Below are positions 50,651 through 60,014 of a stretch of 64,000 bases of DNA, in pieces. Position 1 is the stretch's first letter. Every line of letters starts with the position of its first letter. The position numbers and the translations under genes were made by a program. The notes beneath the pieces were generated by a model that made no database searches, was not told where the DNA came from, and saw only the letters and a program-made list of their open reading frames with translations. The DNA lies in NCBI RefSeq assembly GCF_014648055.1, contig NZ_BMQJ01000010.1, forward strand, positions 186,001 to 250,000. Reading direction: 5' to 3'. This DNA is from Streptosporangium pseudovulgare (GTDB taxonomy: Bacteria; Actinomycetota; Actinomycetes; Streptosporangiales; Streptosporangiaceae).

Positions 50651-53557
50651 TCACGGGGAGTGGCGGCCGGTCAGGTCGGCGATCAGGGCGGTGAGCAGGG
50701 CGCTCGCCTCCTGCCGGGACAGCGCGCGGCCGCGGGCCGCGTGACGTTCGTACTCCTCCGGAGGCAGCGCCTCGCGGACCGCGGCGGCCTCACGCGGCCC
50801 GTCCAGCGGGTCCATCAGCTCCGGGGAGACGCCGGCCCGGGCTCCGATGGCCTGCACCGCGCCCATCAGCAGGGCCGCCTGCCCGGCCCGCCCGGTCAGC
50901 GCCAGCGCGCGGGCCGCGCTGTGCGCCGTCACCAGCCAGAAGGAGATGTCCCCGTAGCGGTCCATCGCGGCCAGCACGTCCCCCGCGACGGCCAGGGCCC
51001 GGAGGCCGTCCCCGCGGTCGCAGGCGGTCTTCATGTCGCACCAGGCGGCGCCGTCCGCGACCCAGTCGTGGCCGCTGGTCCGGGCGGCGGCGATGGCCTC
51101 CCGGAAGGCCGCGTCGGCGCCCGGCAGGTCTCCCAGGACCCGCAGCACCATGCCCTGGATCATGAGCGTCTCGGCCTCCAGCCAGACCAGGGCGGTGCCC
51201 CGGGCCATCCCGACGGCCGCGCGGGCCGACGACGCGGCGTCGAGCGGAACCCCGGTCAGCAGGCCCAGGTAGGCGGCGTAGGAGGCGGCGCCCGCCTCCG
51301 TCACCGGGTCACCGGCCTCGCGGGCCTCCTCCACGGCCCTGCTCGCCGACCGGTGCCCCGCCCCCGGATGCCCGGCCAGGTAGTTCAGCGCCGCCTCGGC
51401 GAACCGGGCCCGCGCCCGGAGGCCCGCGCCCGCCCAGGGGGCCCGGGTGAACCCCTCCGTCAGCCAGGCCAGCCCCTCCGCGACATGGCCCCGGCGGAAC
51501 CAGAACCAGAAGAGCGCGCTGCCCAGCCGGAGCACGTATTCGCCCTCACCGCCCGCCAGCGCCGACGTGAACGCGGCCCGGAACTCCGGCTGGTCGCGGC
51601 TCAGCCCGTCGAGCAGCTCCGCCCCTTGCGGGCCGCGGAGGTGGCGTTCGGCGTTCTCGGCCCGGGCCAGGACCCAGGCGCGGTGGCGCTCCTCGGCATC
51701 GCCCAGCTCGGCGGGTGAGAGCGCGCCCGTGGCGTACCGGCGCAGCGTCTCCAGCATCCGGTAACGGCGCGGCGCCGTTCCGGGTACGGCGATGACCAGC
51801 GACTTGCGGACCAGCGCCGACAGCGGCCCCAGGACGGGGGCGACCTCCCCGACGGCGGCGGCCGCGTCGAGGTCGAAGCCGGAGGCGAACACGCCGAGCC
51901 GGTAGAACAGCCGGCGTTCGTCCGGCTCCAGCAGCTGGTCGCTCCAGGCGACCGTGTCCAGCAGCGTCCGGTGGCGGTCCGGGCGGTCGGCCGAGCCGCC
52001 CACCAGCAGGGTGAAGCGGTCCTCCAGGGCGTCGGCGATCTGGCCGACGGACAGCATCCGGCACTGCGCGGCGGCGAGCTCGACGGCCAGCGGGATGCCG
52101 TCGAGCCCCTCGCACAGGGCGGCGATCCGCTCCCGGTCGCCCGGCTCGGGCGTCCAGCCGGGCTGGGCGGCGGTCGCGCGGTGCAGGAACAGCTCCACGG
52201 CCTCCGTGGCGGCGGGCAGGGGCGGCACCTCGTAGATCGCCTCACCGGTGATGCCCAGCGGCTCGCGGCCGGTGCACAGGATCCGTACGGCACCGCAGCG
52301 GGTCAGCAGGGTGTGGACCAGCTCGGCGGCGGGGGCCAGCAGATGCTCGCAGTTGTCCAGGACGAGCAGCGTGTCGCGCTCGACGAGCGTCGCGGCGAGC
52401 CGGTCGGGGGAGGAGACGGCGGGCAGACCCAGGGCGGTGGAGACGGTCGCGGTCAGCAGCTCGGTCGCGGTCAGCGGCTCGGGCACGTGCAGCCCGCCCA
52501 GCTCCACGAGCCAGGGTCCGTCGGCGTCGGCGCGGGCGCGGGCGACCTCCAGGGCCAGCCGGGTCTTGCCGACACCGCCCGGGCCGGTGAGCGTGACGAG
52601 CCGGTGCCCGCCCAGCAGGCCGGCGACGGCCGCGAGGTCGCCGCCGCGGCCGACGAAGCTGGACAGCGAGAACGGCAGGTTGCCCGGGGGCGGCGCCGGG
52701 ACCGCGGTCCGCGGGGAGGGGACGCGACCGGGCGGTCCGGGCGCGGGGGCCGGCCGCGGGCTCCGCCGTTCGGGCGGCGGGGCCAGCCGCGGGTCCTGGG
52801 CGAGCACCGCCGCCTCCAGGTCGCGCAGGCCGGGGCCGGGGTCGATGCCCAGCTCGTCCGCCAGCCGCCTGCGCACCCTGCGCAGCGCGGTGAGGGCGTC
52901 GGCCTGCCGCCCCGACCGGTACAGGGCGAGGGCCAGCAGCTCCCAGCCACGCTCCCGCAGCGGCTGCTCGGCGACCAGGATCTCCAGTTCGCCCACGGCG
53001 GCGGCGTGCCGCCCCGCCGCGATGAGGGCGGCGAGCCGGTCCTCGCGCACCGCGGCCCGCAGCTCCTCCAGCCGGGTCGCGTCCGGCGTCGCGAACGCCA
53101 CCCCGTCGAAGTCGGCGTAGGCCGGGCCCCGCCAGAGCGCGAGCGCCCGCCCAAGGAGGTCGGCGGCCTCTTCCGGCTCGCCGTCCTCCAGCGCGTGCCG
53201 GCCGCGGGCGGCCAGCTCCGTGAAGCGCTCGGCGTCGACCGCGTCCGGGGCGGCGCGCAGGGCGTATCCCGGCCCCTCGCGCACCAGCAGCCGGGCCGGG
53301 GCGCCGGGAGCCCGCTCCGGTTCCAGCGTCCTGCGCAGGTCGGCGACGTACCCGTGGAGCGTCGTGACGGAGGGCGGCGGGGAACCCTCCCACGCCTCGG
53401 ACAGGATCCGCTCCGCCGGGATGCTCCTGCCCCGCGCGATCAGCAGCAGCGCCAGCACGGCCCGCTGGCGGGACCCGCCCAGCGCCGCCGGCCGGCCGCC
53501 CACCTCGGCCCGGAGAGGCCCGAGCACCCCGAAGCGCACGTCCTCGGCCAGGTTCAC
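50651..53557 (-). CDS. AfsR/SARP-family regulator with BTAD, NB-ARC and TPR-like regions
   Basis: The 968-residue protein starts at GTG 53557, which has GGAGGG six bases upstream. Order: OmpR-type winged helix (about 1-95; F-G-V-L-G-P-L-R-A), bacterial transcriptional activator domain (about 100-245), Pro-rich linker, NB-ARC ATPase near residues 290-560 (Walker A T-G-P-G-G-V-G-K-T-R-L-A, Walker B L-L-V-L-D-N-C-E-H), then helical repeats to the end. Such proteins activate secondary-metabolite genes or broader responses. Nearby genes on the same strand are the FAD monooxygenase and, divergently, a serine hydrolase; targets remain unknown. Confidence 0.93.
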   Translation of the reverse strand: MNLAEDVRFGVLGPLRAEVGGRPAALGGSRQRAVLALLLIARGRSIPAERILSEAWEGSPPPSVTTLHGYVADLRRTLEPERAPGAPARLLVREGPGYALRAAPDAVDAERFTELAARGRHALEDGEPEEAADLLGRALALWRGPAYADFDGVAFATPDATRLEELRAAVREDRLAALIAAGRHAAAVGELEILVAEQPLRERGWELLALALYRSGRQADALTALRRVRRRLADELGIDPGPGLRDLEAAVLAQDPRLAPPPERRSPRPAPAPGPPGRVPSPRTAVPAPPPGNLPFSLSSFVGRGGDLAAVAGLLGGHRLVTLTGPGGVGKTRLALEVARARADADGPWLVELGGLHVPEPLTATELLTATVSTALGLPAVSSPDRLAATLVERDTLLVLDNCEHLLAPAAELVHTLLTRCGAVRILCTGREPLGITGEAIYEVPPLPAATEAVELFLHRATAAQPGWTPEPGDRERIAALCEGLDGIPLAVELAAAQCRMLSVGQIADALEDRFTLLVGGSADRPDRHRTLLDTVAWSDQLLEPDERRLFYRLGVFASGFDLDAAAAVGEVAPVLGPLSALVRKSLVIAVPGTAPRRYRMLETLRRYATGALSPAELGDAEERHRAWVLARAENAERHLRGPQGAELLDGLSRDQPEFRAAFTSALAGGEGEYVLRLGSALFWFWFRRGHVAEGLAWLTEGFTRAPWAGAGLRARARFAEAALNYLAGHPGAGHRSASRAVEEAREAGDPVTEAGAASYAAYLGLLTGVPLDAASSARAAVGMARGTALVWLEAETLMIQGMVLRVLGDLPGADAAFREAIAAARTSGHDWVADGAAWCDMKTACDRGDGLRALAVAGDVLAAMDRYGDISFWLVTAHSAARALALTGRAGQAALLMGAVQAIGARAGVSPELMDPLDGPREAAAVREALPPEEYERHAARGRALSRQEASALLTALIADLTGRHSP

Positions 53558-53881
53558 CGGCGGCCCTCCCGTGATCCGCCGGCCGTACGGAGGTCCGGCC
53601 GCCCGGGTCCCCGCGCGGCGCGGGAGACGGAGAGGACGAAGCGGGGGACGGGAGAGCGGACGCCTGACGGCACCGGTTCGGCCATGCGGCAATGATGCTC
53701 CCGTTTCCGGCCGGGCGCAGCGGTCCTGGCGCCGCCTTCCGGAGAGAATTCCGTGCCCCGCGGGGATCCGGCTCCTTCCAGACTCCGTCCGCGCGGAACG
53801 TTCCACGCGTCGGCGGAGGTCGCCGCAGGTCCGGGCCGTGATAGTAAAGACCCTCGAAGTTTTCCGTACACGGGGGGCAAA
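53558..53881. other. Divergent control region between SARP and serine hydrolase genes
   Basis: This 324-base gap holds no gene. It contains the SARP ribosome site, a near-perfect palindrome GCGCGGAACGTTCCACGC (53791-53808) and a -10-like GATAGT at about 53840, 36 bases before the hydrolase start. Confidence 0.6.
53791..53808. promoter_or_regulatory. Palindromic candidate operator upstream of the serine hydrolase
   Basis: GGAACGTTCC is perfectly self-complementary, and the pairing extends outward to nine of nine positions with one mismatch per arm. It lies about 75 bases before the hydrolase start. The binding protein is unknown. Confidence 0.5.
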
Positions 53882-55126
53882 GTGACGACGATCAGCCGGC
53901 GACGGCTTCTCCAGGCGGGCGCGGGGGTCGTGCCCGCGCTCGCGCTGGGCGCCCGGCCCGCCGAGGCCGCGACCCTCACCACGGGCGTCGTGCCGAGCGC
54001 GCTCGCCGGGTTCGACAGTGCGATGAAGACCTACATCGCGGAACGCGGCATCGGGTGCGCCCAGCTCGCGGTCGCCCGCAAGGGGAAGATCCTCCTCGCC
54101 CGCGGCTACGGCGTCTACGGGCGGTCGGGGACCCTGCGGAAGGTGCAGCCCACCTCCCTCTTCCGGGTCGCCAGCCTGAGCAAGAACATCACGGGGGCCG
54201 CGATCGCCCGGCTGGCCCAGGACGGCAAGCTGAACCTCGGGGCGTCGGTGGCGTCCCTGCTGGGACTGTCCACCACGGCCGACCCGCGCCTGGCGAAGGT
54301 CACCGTGTGGCGGCTGCTGCAGCACACCGGAGGCTGGGACCGCGGCGCGTCGCCGGACCCGCTCTGGGCGGACCACGCGATCTCCGCGTCGCTCGACGTG
54401 CCGCTGCCGATCGGCCACGCCGACATCATGAAGTGGACGACCGCCAGGAAGCTCGACTTCGACCCCGGTTCCAAGCACGTCTACAGCAACTACGGGTACA
54501 TGCTGCTCGGCCGGATCATCGAGAAGGTCTCCGGCATGAGCTACGAGTCGTACGTCAGGCAGAGGCTCCTGACGCCCCTCGGGATCACCCGGCCGATGCT
54601 GGGCGGCAGCCTCGCGTCGGAGGCCGCCTCCATCGAGGTGCCCTACACCTCGAAGTACACCAACAAGACCGTCCTCAACGACTCGGGCACGGTCGTGCCG
54701 TACCCCTACGGCGGCTTCAACATGCCGAACCAGGACGCCAACGGCGGCTGGCTCGCCTCGGCCGTCGACATGGTCAGGTGGGGATTCGCCTTCGACGCCG
54801 CCGGGCCGGTGCTGAACTCGACGTCGATCTCCCGGGTGTTCGCCAAGCCCGAGACGGGCGTGAACTCAGGCGGCTCGTGGTACGGCTTCGGCTGGTACGT
54901 CCGCAACAACAACGAGGGCGGGCTCAACACCTGGCACAACGGTTCCATGCCCGGCACGTTCGCCTTCCTGGCGAGGATCCAGAACGGCGTCAGCTACTGC
55001 GCGATCTTCAACCGCCGGGAGGAGGAGGGCACCCCGGACTTCGACTCGATCGACCCGATCCTGGGCAAGGCCGCCTCCGGCGTGAAGACGTGGCCGACGA
55101 CGGACCTCGCGCCGCGGTACTTCTGA
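53882..55126 (+). CDS. Tat-exported serine hydrolase (class C beta-lactamase/esterase fold)
   Basis: The 414-residue protein starts at GTG 53882 and opens with a twin-arginine signal (I-S-R-R-R-L-L-Q-A-G-A-G) cleaved near A-E-A-A. The beta-lactamase-like catalytic set is complete: S-L-S-K with the nucleophile Ser near residue 100, Y-S-N near residue 201 and H-N-G near residue 349 in place of K-T-G. Such proteins include D,D-peptidases, esterases and beta-lactamases; the H-x-G form favours peptidase or esterase activity. Export by Tat suggests folding before transport. It is divergent from the SARP regulator. Confidence 0.88.
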   Translation: MTTISRRRLLQAGAGVVPALALGARPAEAATLTTGVVPSALAGFDSAMKTYIAERGIGCAQLAVARKGKILLARGYGVYGRSGTLRKVQPTSLFRVASLSKNITGAAIARLAQDGKLNLGASVASLLGLSTTADPRLAKVTVWRLLQHTGGWDRGASPDPLWADHAISASLDVPLPIGHADIMKWTTARKLDFDPGSKHVYSNYGYMLLGRIIEKVSGMSYESYVRQRLLTPLGITRPMLGGSLASEAASIEVPYTSKYTNKTVLNDSGTVVPYPYGGFNMPNQDANGGWLASAVDMVRWGFAFDAAGPVLNSTSISRVFAKPETGVNSGGSWYGFGWYVRNNNEGGLNTWHNGSMPGTFAFLARIQNGVSYCAIFNRREEEGTPDFDSIDPILGKAASGVKTWPTTDLAPRYF

Positions 55127-55174
55127 CCCGCCCCGCGTGGTTCTGACCCGCCCCGCCCGACGCCGGCGACCCGC

Positions 55175-56173
55175 TCAGCGCGTCGACTCGCGGATCACGA
55201 GCTCGAAAGGGGCGACGTGCTCCTCGGCCGGGCGGAGGGGGGCGCGGACGCGCTGGACCGCCAGTTCGACGGCCTTCTCCGCCATCCACCGGTGATCCGG
55301 CGCCACCGAGGACAGCGAGGGCACGAGGAAGCGGGACTCGGGAACGTCGTCGAAGCCGATGAGGCGGATGTCGTCAGGAACCCGCAGACCGCGGTCGGCC
55401 AGCCCCCGCAGGACGCCGAGGGCGACGGTGTCGGTGACCGCCACCACCCCGTCGACCTCCCGGCCGGAGTCGACCATGCGGTGGGCCGCGTCCCGGCCGG
55501 CCTCCATGGTCATGCCGTCCAGCGGGAAGAGCAGGGGAGGATCGGCGGACAGGCCGCGTTCGGCGAGCCCGTCGAGGTAGCCGCGGTAGCGGCGCGTCAT
55601 CACGTTCACGCCCTCGCGGGGGACGCCGGAGACGATGCCGATCCTCCGGCACCCCTGGTCGGCCAGGTGGACGGTCGCAGCCTTCATGCCTTCCTCGTTG
55701 GGCATGGCGACGTGGTCGAAGCGGCCGCCGAAGTCCCGCTCGCCGAGCATGACGACGGGGCAGCCGGCTCCGGTCAGCCGCTCGTCCAGCCCGTCGAGGA
55801 CGACGGCGCTGAGGATCAGGGCGTCGAACTGCAGGACGCGGGAGTGGGCGAGCGCGTCGGCCTCTCCGGCCTCCGCCGCGCCGGTCCGTTCGATCGCGAC
55901 GTGGTGGCCCCGGCGCCGGGCCGCGTCGATGACGAGGGTGGCGAGGTGGCTGAAGTAGGGGAGGTCCACCTCGGGGACGGCCAGGCCGATGACGCCGGTC
56001 CGCCCGGACCTCAGGGAACGGGCGGAGACGTTGAGGCGGTAGCCCGACTGCCGGATGGCCTCCAGCACCCGCCGGCGGACCAGGTCGCTGACCCCCTCGC
56101 GGTTGTTGACGACGTTGGAGACGGTCATCTTCGACACCCCGGCGAGCCGGGCGACGTCCTCCATGGTCACCAT
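55175..56173 (-). CDS. LacI-family transcriptional regulator
   Basis: The 332-residue repressor has the LacI headpiece (about 1-50; T-M-E-D-V-A-R-L-A-G-V-S-K-M-T-V-S-N-V-V-N) and a periplasmic-binding-like sugar domain (G-V-I-G-L-A-V-P, then G-F-D-D-V-P near residue 275). It lies downstream of the GH51 arabinofuranosidase gene on the same strand, so it likely controls that gene and the divergent ThuA-like gene through the inverted repeat at 58065-58099. The inducer should be an arabinoside or arabinose; inference. Confidence 0.93.
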   Translation of the reverse strand: MVTMEDVARLAGVSKMTVSNVVNNREGVSDLVRRRVLEAIRQSGYRLNVSARSLRSGRTGVIGLAVPEVDLPYFSHLATLVIDAARRRGHHVAIERTGAAEAGEADALAHSRVLQFDALILSAVVLDGLDERLTGAGCPVVMLGERDFGGRFDHVAMPNEEGMKAATVHLADQGCRRIGIVSGVPREGVNVMTRRYRGYLDGLAERGLSADPPLLFPLDGMTMEAGRDAAHRMVDSGREVDGVVAVTDTVALGVLRGLADRGLRVPDDIRLIGFDDVPESRFLVPSLSSVAPDHRWMAEKAVELAVQRVRAPLRPAEEHVAPFELVIRESTR

Positions 56174-56272
56174 GCCGCGCCCCGCGTTTCGCCGTCCGGT
56201 CCGGATCCGGCCTCATCGTCCTCGACCGGGCCGTCATCGGTGCCGAGTTTATCGCGGGGGATTCCGTGGACC

Positions 56273-56290
56273 CGGTCACCGCGGTGACCG
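56273..56290. promoter_or_regulatory. Perfect 18-bp palindrome between the GH51 and LacI genes
   Basis: CGGTCACCGCGGTGACCG is fully self-complementary and lies 100 bases upstream of the lacI-type gene and 49 bases after the GH51 stop. It may be an operator or a terminator stem. A half-site TTTATCG, as in the operator at 58065, lies close by at 56248. Confidence 0.5.
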
Positions 56291-56338
56291 AAGGTCACGG
56301 GGGCGGACTCTGCGTGATCGCGGCGAGCCCGCGGCCGG

Positions 56339-57865
56339 TCACGCGAGGCGCCCCTCCACGGTGACGAAGGAGTGGGCGGGCAGGGGCACGCGCAGCCCGG
56401 AGCCCGTGGCGGAGACCTCGTGCGGACGGGGGGCGACGACGTCGGGCGCAGCGGGCGTGTTGTGGTCCTGCAGCCTGCCGGCGGTGAGGACGCGGGCGCG
56501 GACGTCGGCCACGGCACCGCCGCGCAGGTCCAGCTCGACGTCGACGGCCTCGGCGGCGTCGAGGTTCGACAGCGAGACGAGCACGCGGCCGTCCCTGCGG
56601 CTGGCCGAGAGCGAGACGGTCGTCAGGCTCGCCCGCCCGACCTCGCGGGAGGGCAGGCCGGCGGGGAGGTCGACGCGCAGCGACGCGGCGTCCTGGTGGC
56701 CCTTGTTCATCTCGAACACGTGGTAGGTGGGGGTCAGCACGAGGGCCCCGGTGTCGGGGTCGGTGAGGATCACGGCCTGCAGGACGTTCACGGTCTGGGC
56801 GATGTTGGCCATGACGAGCCGGTCGGCGTGGCGGTGGAAGACGTCGAAGTGCAGGGCGGCGACCAGCGCGTCGCGCAGGGTGTTCTGCTGGTACAGGAAG
56901 CCGGGGTTCGTGCCCGGCTCGACGTTCCACCAGGTGCCCCACTCGTCCAGCACCAGACCGACGTTCCTGCCCGGGTCGTAGCAGTCCATGACGTTGGAGT
57001 GGCCGGTGAGGAGCTCGTCGACGCGGGCGGCCGCGACCATCGTGCGGTAGTGGTCGTCGGTGTCGAAGACGGTGGCGTCGCCCTTGTCCTCCCAGGAGCC
57101 CGGGACCGTGTAGTGGTGGAACGACAGCGCCTGCATGAACGGCGCGGGCCGGTGGGCGCAGCCGAGATCGCCGAGCTGCTTCATCAGCGTCTCGGTCCAG
57201 GCGTAGTCGTCGCCGTTCGCACCGGCGGCGACGCGGTAGAGCCTGTTGCCGCCGTGGTCGCGGCAGTAGGTTCCGAACCGGCGGGCCTCGGCGGCGTACT
57301 GCTCGGCGCGCATGTGCCCGCCGCATCCCCACGCCTCGTTGCCCAGCCCCCAGAACTTCACCCGCCACGGCTCCTCGCGGCCGTTGGCCCTGCGCAGGCG
57401 CACCATGGGCGAGTCGCCGTCGCGGGTGAGGTACTCGACCCAGTCGCTCATCTCCCTGACCGTGCCGGACCCGACGTTGCCGCTGATGTACGGCTCGGCG
57501 CCGAGCAGCTCGCACAGGGCCATGAACTCGTGCGTGCCGAAGTGGTTGCTCTCCTCGACGCCGCCCCAGTGGGTGTTGACCATCACCGGGCGCCGGTCCC
57601 TGGGCCCGACGCCGTCCATCCAGTGGTACTCGTCGGCGAAGCAGCCGCCCGGCCAGCGCAGGTTCGGGACGTCCAGCGCGCGCAGCGCCTCCACCACGTC
57701 CAGCCGGATGCCGCCCGCGTTCGGCAGGTCGCTGTCCTCTCCCACGTAGAGGCCGCCGTAGACGCAGCGGCCCAGGTGCTCGGCGAAGTGACCGTACAGG
57801 TGCCGGCTGATCACCGGGCCGGGGACATCGAGGTTGATGACGGCGGGCACGACGAGGTCGGTCAT
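56339..57865 (-). CDS. GH51 alpha-L-arabinofuranosidase
   Basis: The 508-residue enzyme releases terminal arabinofuranosyl units from plant arabinans and arabinoxylans. It has no signal peptide, so it acts on imported oligosaccharides in the cytoplasm. Family GH51 marks: L-R-W-P-G-G-C-F near residue 75, acid/base Glu177 in G-L-G-N-E-A-W-G and nucleophile Glu308 in [10 protein letters not shown]. Length fits the family. The ATG at 57865 has AGGG nine bases upstream. It is followed by the LacI gene and faces the ThuA-like gene across a control region. Confidence 0.94.
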   Translation of the reverse strand: MTDLVVPAVINLDVPGPVISRHLYGHFAEHLGRCVYGGLYVGEDSDLPNAGGIRLDVVEALRALDVPNLRWPGGCFADEYHWMDGVGPRDRRPVMVNTHWGGVEESNHFGTHEFMALCELLGAEPYISGNVGSGTVREMSDWVEYLTRDGDSPMVRLRRANGREEPWRVKFWGLGNEAWGCGGHMRAEQYAAEARRFGTYCRDHGGNRLYRVAAGANGDDYAWTETLMKQLGDLGCAHRPAPFMQALSFHHYTVPGSWEDKGDATVFDTDDHYRTMVAAARVDELLTGHSNVMDCYDPGRNVGLVLDEWGTWWNVEPGTNPGFLYQQNTLRDALVAALHFDVFHRHADRLVMANIAQTVNVLQAVILTDPDTGALVLTPTYHVFEMNKGHQDAASLRVDLPAGLPSREVGRASLTTVSLSASRRDGRVLVSLSNLDAAEAVDVELDLRGGAVADVRARVLTAGRLQDHNTPAAPDVVAPRPHEVSATGSGLRVPLPAHSFVTVEGRLA

Positions 57866-58193
57866 GGAGGTGAACCCTGCTTTCGGTCGGGGGACGATCG
57901 GCGCCGGGCCCGCCGTCCGGCGGCGCGCGGCGCTCCGGTTCCGGCTCCGGGCACCGCGCGGCCGGCGGGGGACGGCGAGCGCCCGGAGGTTCCGTGCGGG
58001 TCGTCTCACGCGGGTCTCGCCTCGACGGCCGGCAGAGGGTGAGGTGCCTTGCCTCATCGATCCATGTATCGATAAAGTAAGGGGGACTTTATCGATACAG
58101 CCCCTCCTGTCAAGCCCCCTCCCGGTGCGAGGCGCGGAGCCTCGTACCCGGCGGCGACCCGGCGGGCGACGAGGGGAAGAGGGAGGGCGTCGC
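57866..58193. other. Divergent control region of the arabinoside locus
   Basis: This 328-base gap has no gene. Its right half holds the inverted-repeat operator at 58065-58099; the left half is GC-rich and gives no clear signal except the GH51 ribosome site. Confidence 0.7.
58065..58099. promoter_or_regulatory. Perfect 14-bp inverted repeat, likely LacI-type operator
   Basis: The arms TGTATCGATAAAGT (58065-58078) and ACTTTATCGATACA (58086-58099) are exact complements separated by seven bases. Each arm contains the palindrome TATCGATA with a central CpG, as LacI-family sites often have, and the two centres are 23 bases apart, so two repressor dimers could bind. It is A+T-rich in a GC-rich context. 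Confidence 0.75.
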
Positions 58194-58835
58194 GTGAGCC
58201 GGATTCTGGTCTTCTCCCGCACGACCGGGTTCCGGCACGACTCCATCCCCGCCGGGGTGGAGGCGATCCGGCGGCTCAACGCCGGGACGGAGGCCACCGA
58301 GGACCCCGGCGTCTTCACCCCGGACGGTCTCGCCGGCTTCGCCGCGGTCGTGTTCATGAACACCAACGGCGAGGTGCTCACCGACGCCGGCCGGGCCGCC
58401 CTGGAGGCGTACGTGCGGGGCGGCGGCGGCTTCCTCGGCGTGCACTCCGCGGCGGCCACCGAGTACGGGTGGCCGTTCTACGGCGACCTGGTCGGCGCGT
58501 GGTTCGACCGGCACCCGGAGGTGCAGCCGGCCACGGTCACGGTCTGCGACCGGGGCCACCCGGCCACGGCCCACCTGCCGGCCGCCTGGACGCGCGTCGA
58601 CGAATGGTACGACTTCCGCTCCCGCCCCGACGCGCGCGTGCTGCTGCGGGTGGACGAGCCGACCTACGAGGGCGGAGCCATGGGCGCCGACCACCCCGTC
58701 GCCTGGTGCCACGAGCGGTTCGGCGGCCGGTCCTTCTACACCGCTCTCGGCCACACGATCGAGTCGTACGCCGAGCCGGCCTTCCGCGAACACCTGGCCC
58801 GGGCGCTGGAATGGGTGGCCCGGGACGGCGGATAG
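58194..58835 (+). CDS. ThuA-like domain protein
   Basis: The 213-residue protein has a ThuA-like glutamine-amidotransferase fold: [12 protein letters not shown] at the start, A-V-V-F-M-N-T-N-G near residue 50, [11 protein letters not shown] near residue 77 and H-P-V-A-W-C-H near residue 165, then A-L-G-H. ThuA proteins are linked to sugar (trehalose, glucoside) use, often next to oxidoreductases, and their reaction is not well set. The GTG start has GGGAGGG six bases upstream. Sharing a control region with the GH51 gene suggests a role in arabinoside use. Confidence 0.88.
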   Translation: MSRILVFSRTTGFRHDSIPAGVEAIRRLNAGTEATEDPGVFTPDGLAGFAAVVFMNTNGEVLTDAGRAALEAYVRGGGGFLGVHSAAATEYGWPFYGDLVGAWFDRHPEVQPATVTVCDRGHPATAHLPAAWTRVDEWYDFRSRPDARVLLRVDEPTYEGGAMGADHPVAWCHERFGGRSFYTALGHTIESYAEPAFREHLARALEWVARDGG

Positions 58836-58997
58836 GAGGCGGCCGGCCGGCGATCCCGGCGCGCCGGGCCGCCGACGGGCCGGACCGGCGGCGGCCCCGC
58901 CGGTCGGCGCGCGGCCCGTGACGGCGCCGAGCGGCGGGACCGGCGGGCGAACATCGTTCTAGACTGGCCGCACCCACCAGAACGGAGTTCGGTAACG

Positions 58998-59897
58998 ATG
59001 CGAGTCGGACTGTTCATCACCGAGCCCAAGGGGCCGGACGCGCTGGGCAAGCTGAGGGACCGGATCGCCCGCGGCGCCGACGACGGCTTCTCCTCGGCGT
59101 GGATCTCCAACATCTTCGGCCTCGACGCGCTGACCGCCCTGGCCGTCGCCGGAGGCGCGGTGCCCGGCATCGAGCTCGGCACCGCGGTCGTGCCCAGCTA
59201 CCCCCGCCACCCCGCGGCGCTCGCCCAGCAGGCGCTCACCGTCAACGCCGCCCTGGACGGGCGTCTCGCGCTCGGCATCGGGTTGTCGCACCGGATCGTG
59301 ATCGAGGACATGTACGGCTACGGCTTCGACAGGCCCGCCCGCCACATGCGCGAGTACCTGTCGGTCCTGCTGCCCCTGGTCCGGGGCGAGCGGGCGGACG
59401 TCGACGGCGAGACGCTCAAGGCACACGTGCAGCTGTCCACCCCGGGCGCGGGGGACATGCCCGTCCTCATCGCCGCGCTGGCGCCCCGCATGCTCAAGCT
59501 CGCGGGGGAGAAGGCCGACGGCACCGTACTGTGGATGACCGGCCCCAAGACCGTCGCCGGGCACGTGGCGCCCGCCGTGACCGAGGCGGCGCGGGCCGCC
59601 GGGCGGCCCGCGCCGAGGATCGTGTGCGCCCTGCCGGTCTGCGTCACCGACGACGCCGAGGCCGCCCGGGCCCGCGCGGGGGAGGTGTTCGCCGGCTACG
59701 GCGACCTGCCCTCCTACCGGGCGATGCTCGACCGCGAGGGGGCCGCGGGCCCGGCCGACGTGGCGATCGCCGGAAACGAGGACGAGGTCGCGGCGCAGCT
59801 CGCCGCGCTCGCCGAGGCCGGGGTCACCGACTTCGTCGCCGCCGAGTACGTCCGGGACGACGACCGCACCCGCCGCTTCCTCAAGACGCTCCTCTGA
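58998..59897 (+). CDS. LLM-class (F420-dependent) oxidoreductase
   Basis: The 299-residue TIM-barrel protein begins M-R-V-G-L-F-I-T-E and shows luciferase-like blocks: G-A-D-D-G-F-S-S-A-W near residue 27, L-G-T-A-V-V-P-S-Y-P-R-H-P near residue 59, G-R-L-A-L-G-I-G-L-S-H near residue 92 and A-L-A-P-R-M-L-K-L-A-G-E-K-A-D-G near residue 163. Most actinobacterial members use coenzyme F420. The closest pattern is the F420-dependent group with R-H-P in the barrel. Substrate unknown. GGAG lies about 11 bases before the ATG. It stands alone. Confidence 0.9.
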   Translation: MRVGLFITEPKGPDALGKLRDRIARGADDGFSSAWISNIFGLDALTALAVAGGAVPGIELGTAVVPSYPRHPAALAQQALTVNAALDGRLALGIGLSHRIVIEDMYGYGFDRPARHMREYLSVLLPLVRGERADVDGETLKAHVQLSTPGAGDMPVLIAALAPRMLKLAGEKADGTVLWMTGPKTVAGHVAPAVTEAARAAGRPAPRIVCALPVCVTDDAEAARARAGEVFAGYGDLPSYRAMLDREGAAGPADVAIAGNEDEVAAQLAALAEAGVTDFVAAEYVRDDDRTRRFLKTLL

Positions 59898-60014
59898 GCG
59901 GCCGCCCGCCCCGGGAGCCGCCCGCCCCTGAGCGTCCGCCCGATCCTTGAGGGCCCCGCCCGGTCCCTAGAGAGCCCGCCCCGCCGCCCGGCCCCTCGCC
60001 GGGCGGCGGGCGGA

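Noticed and set aside
48767..53557. Secondary-metabolite gene cluster around the SARP regulator and monooxygenase
   Set aside because: No polyketide, peptide or terpene synthase gene lies nearby; two genes alone do not support a cluster.
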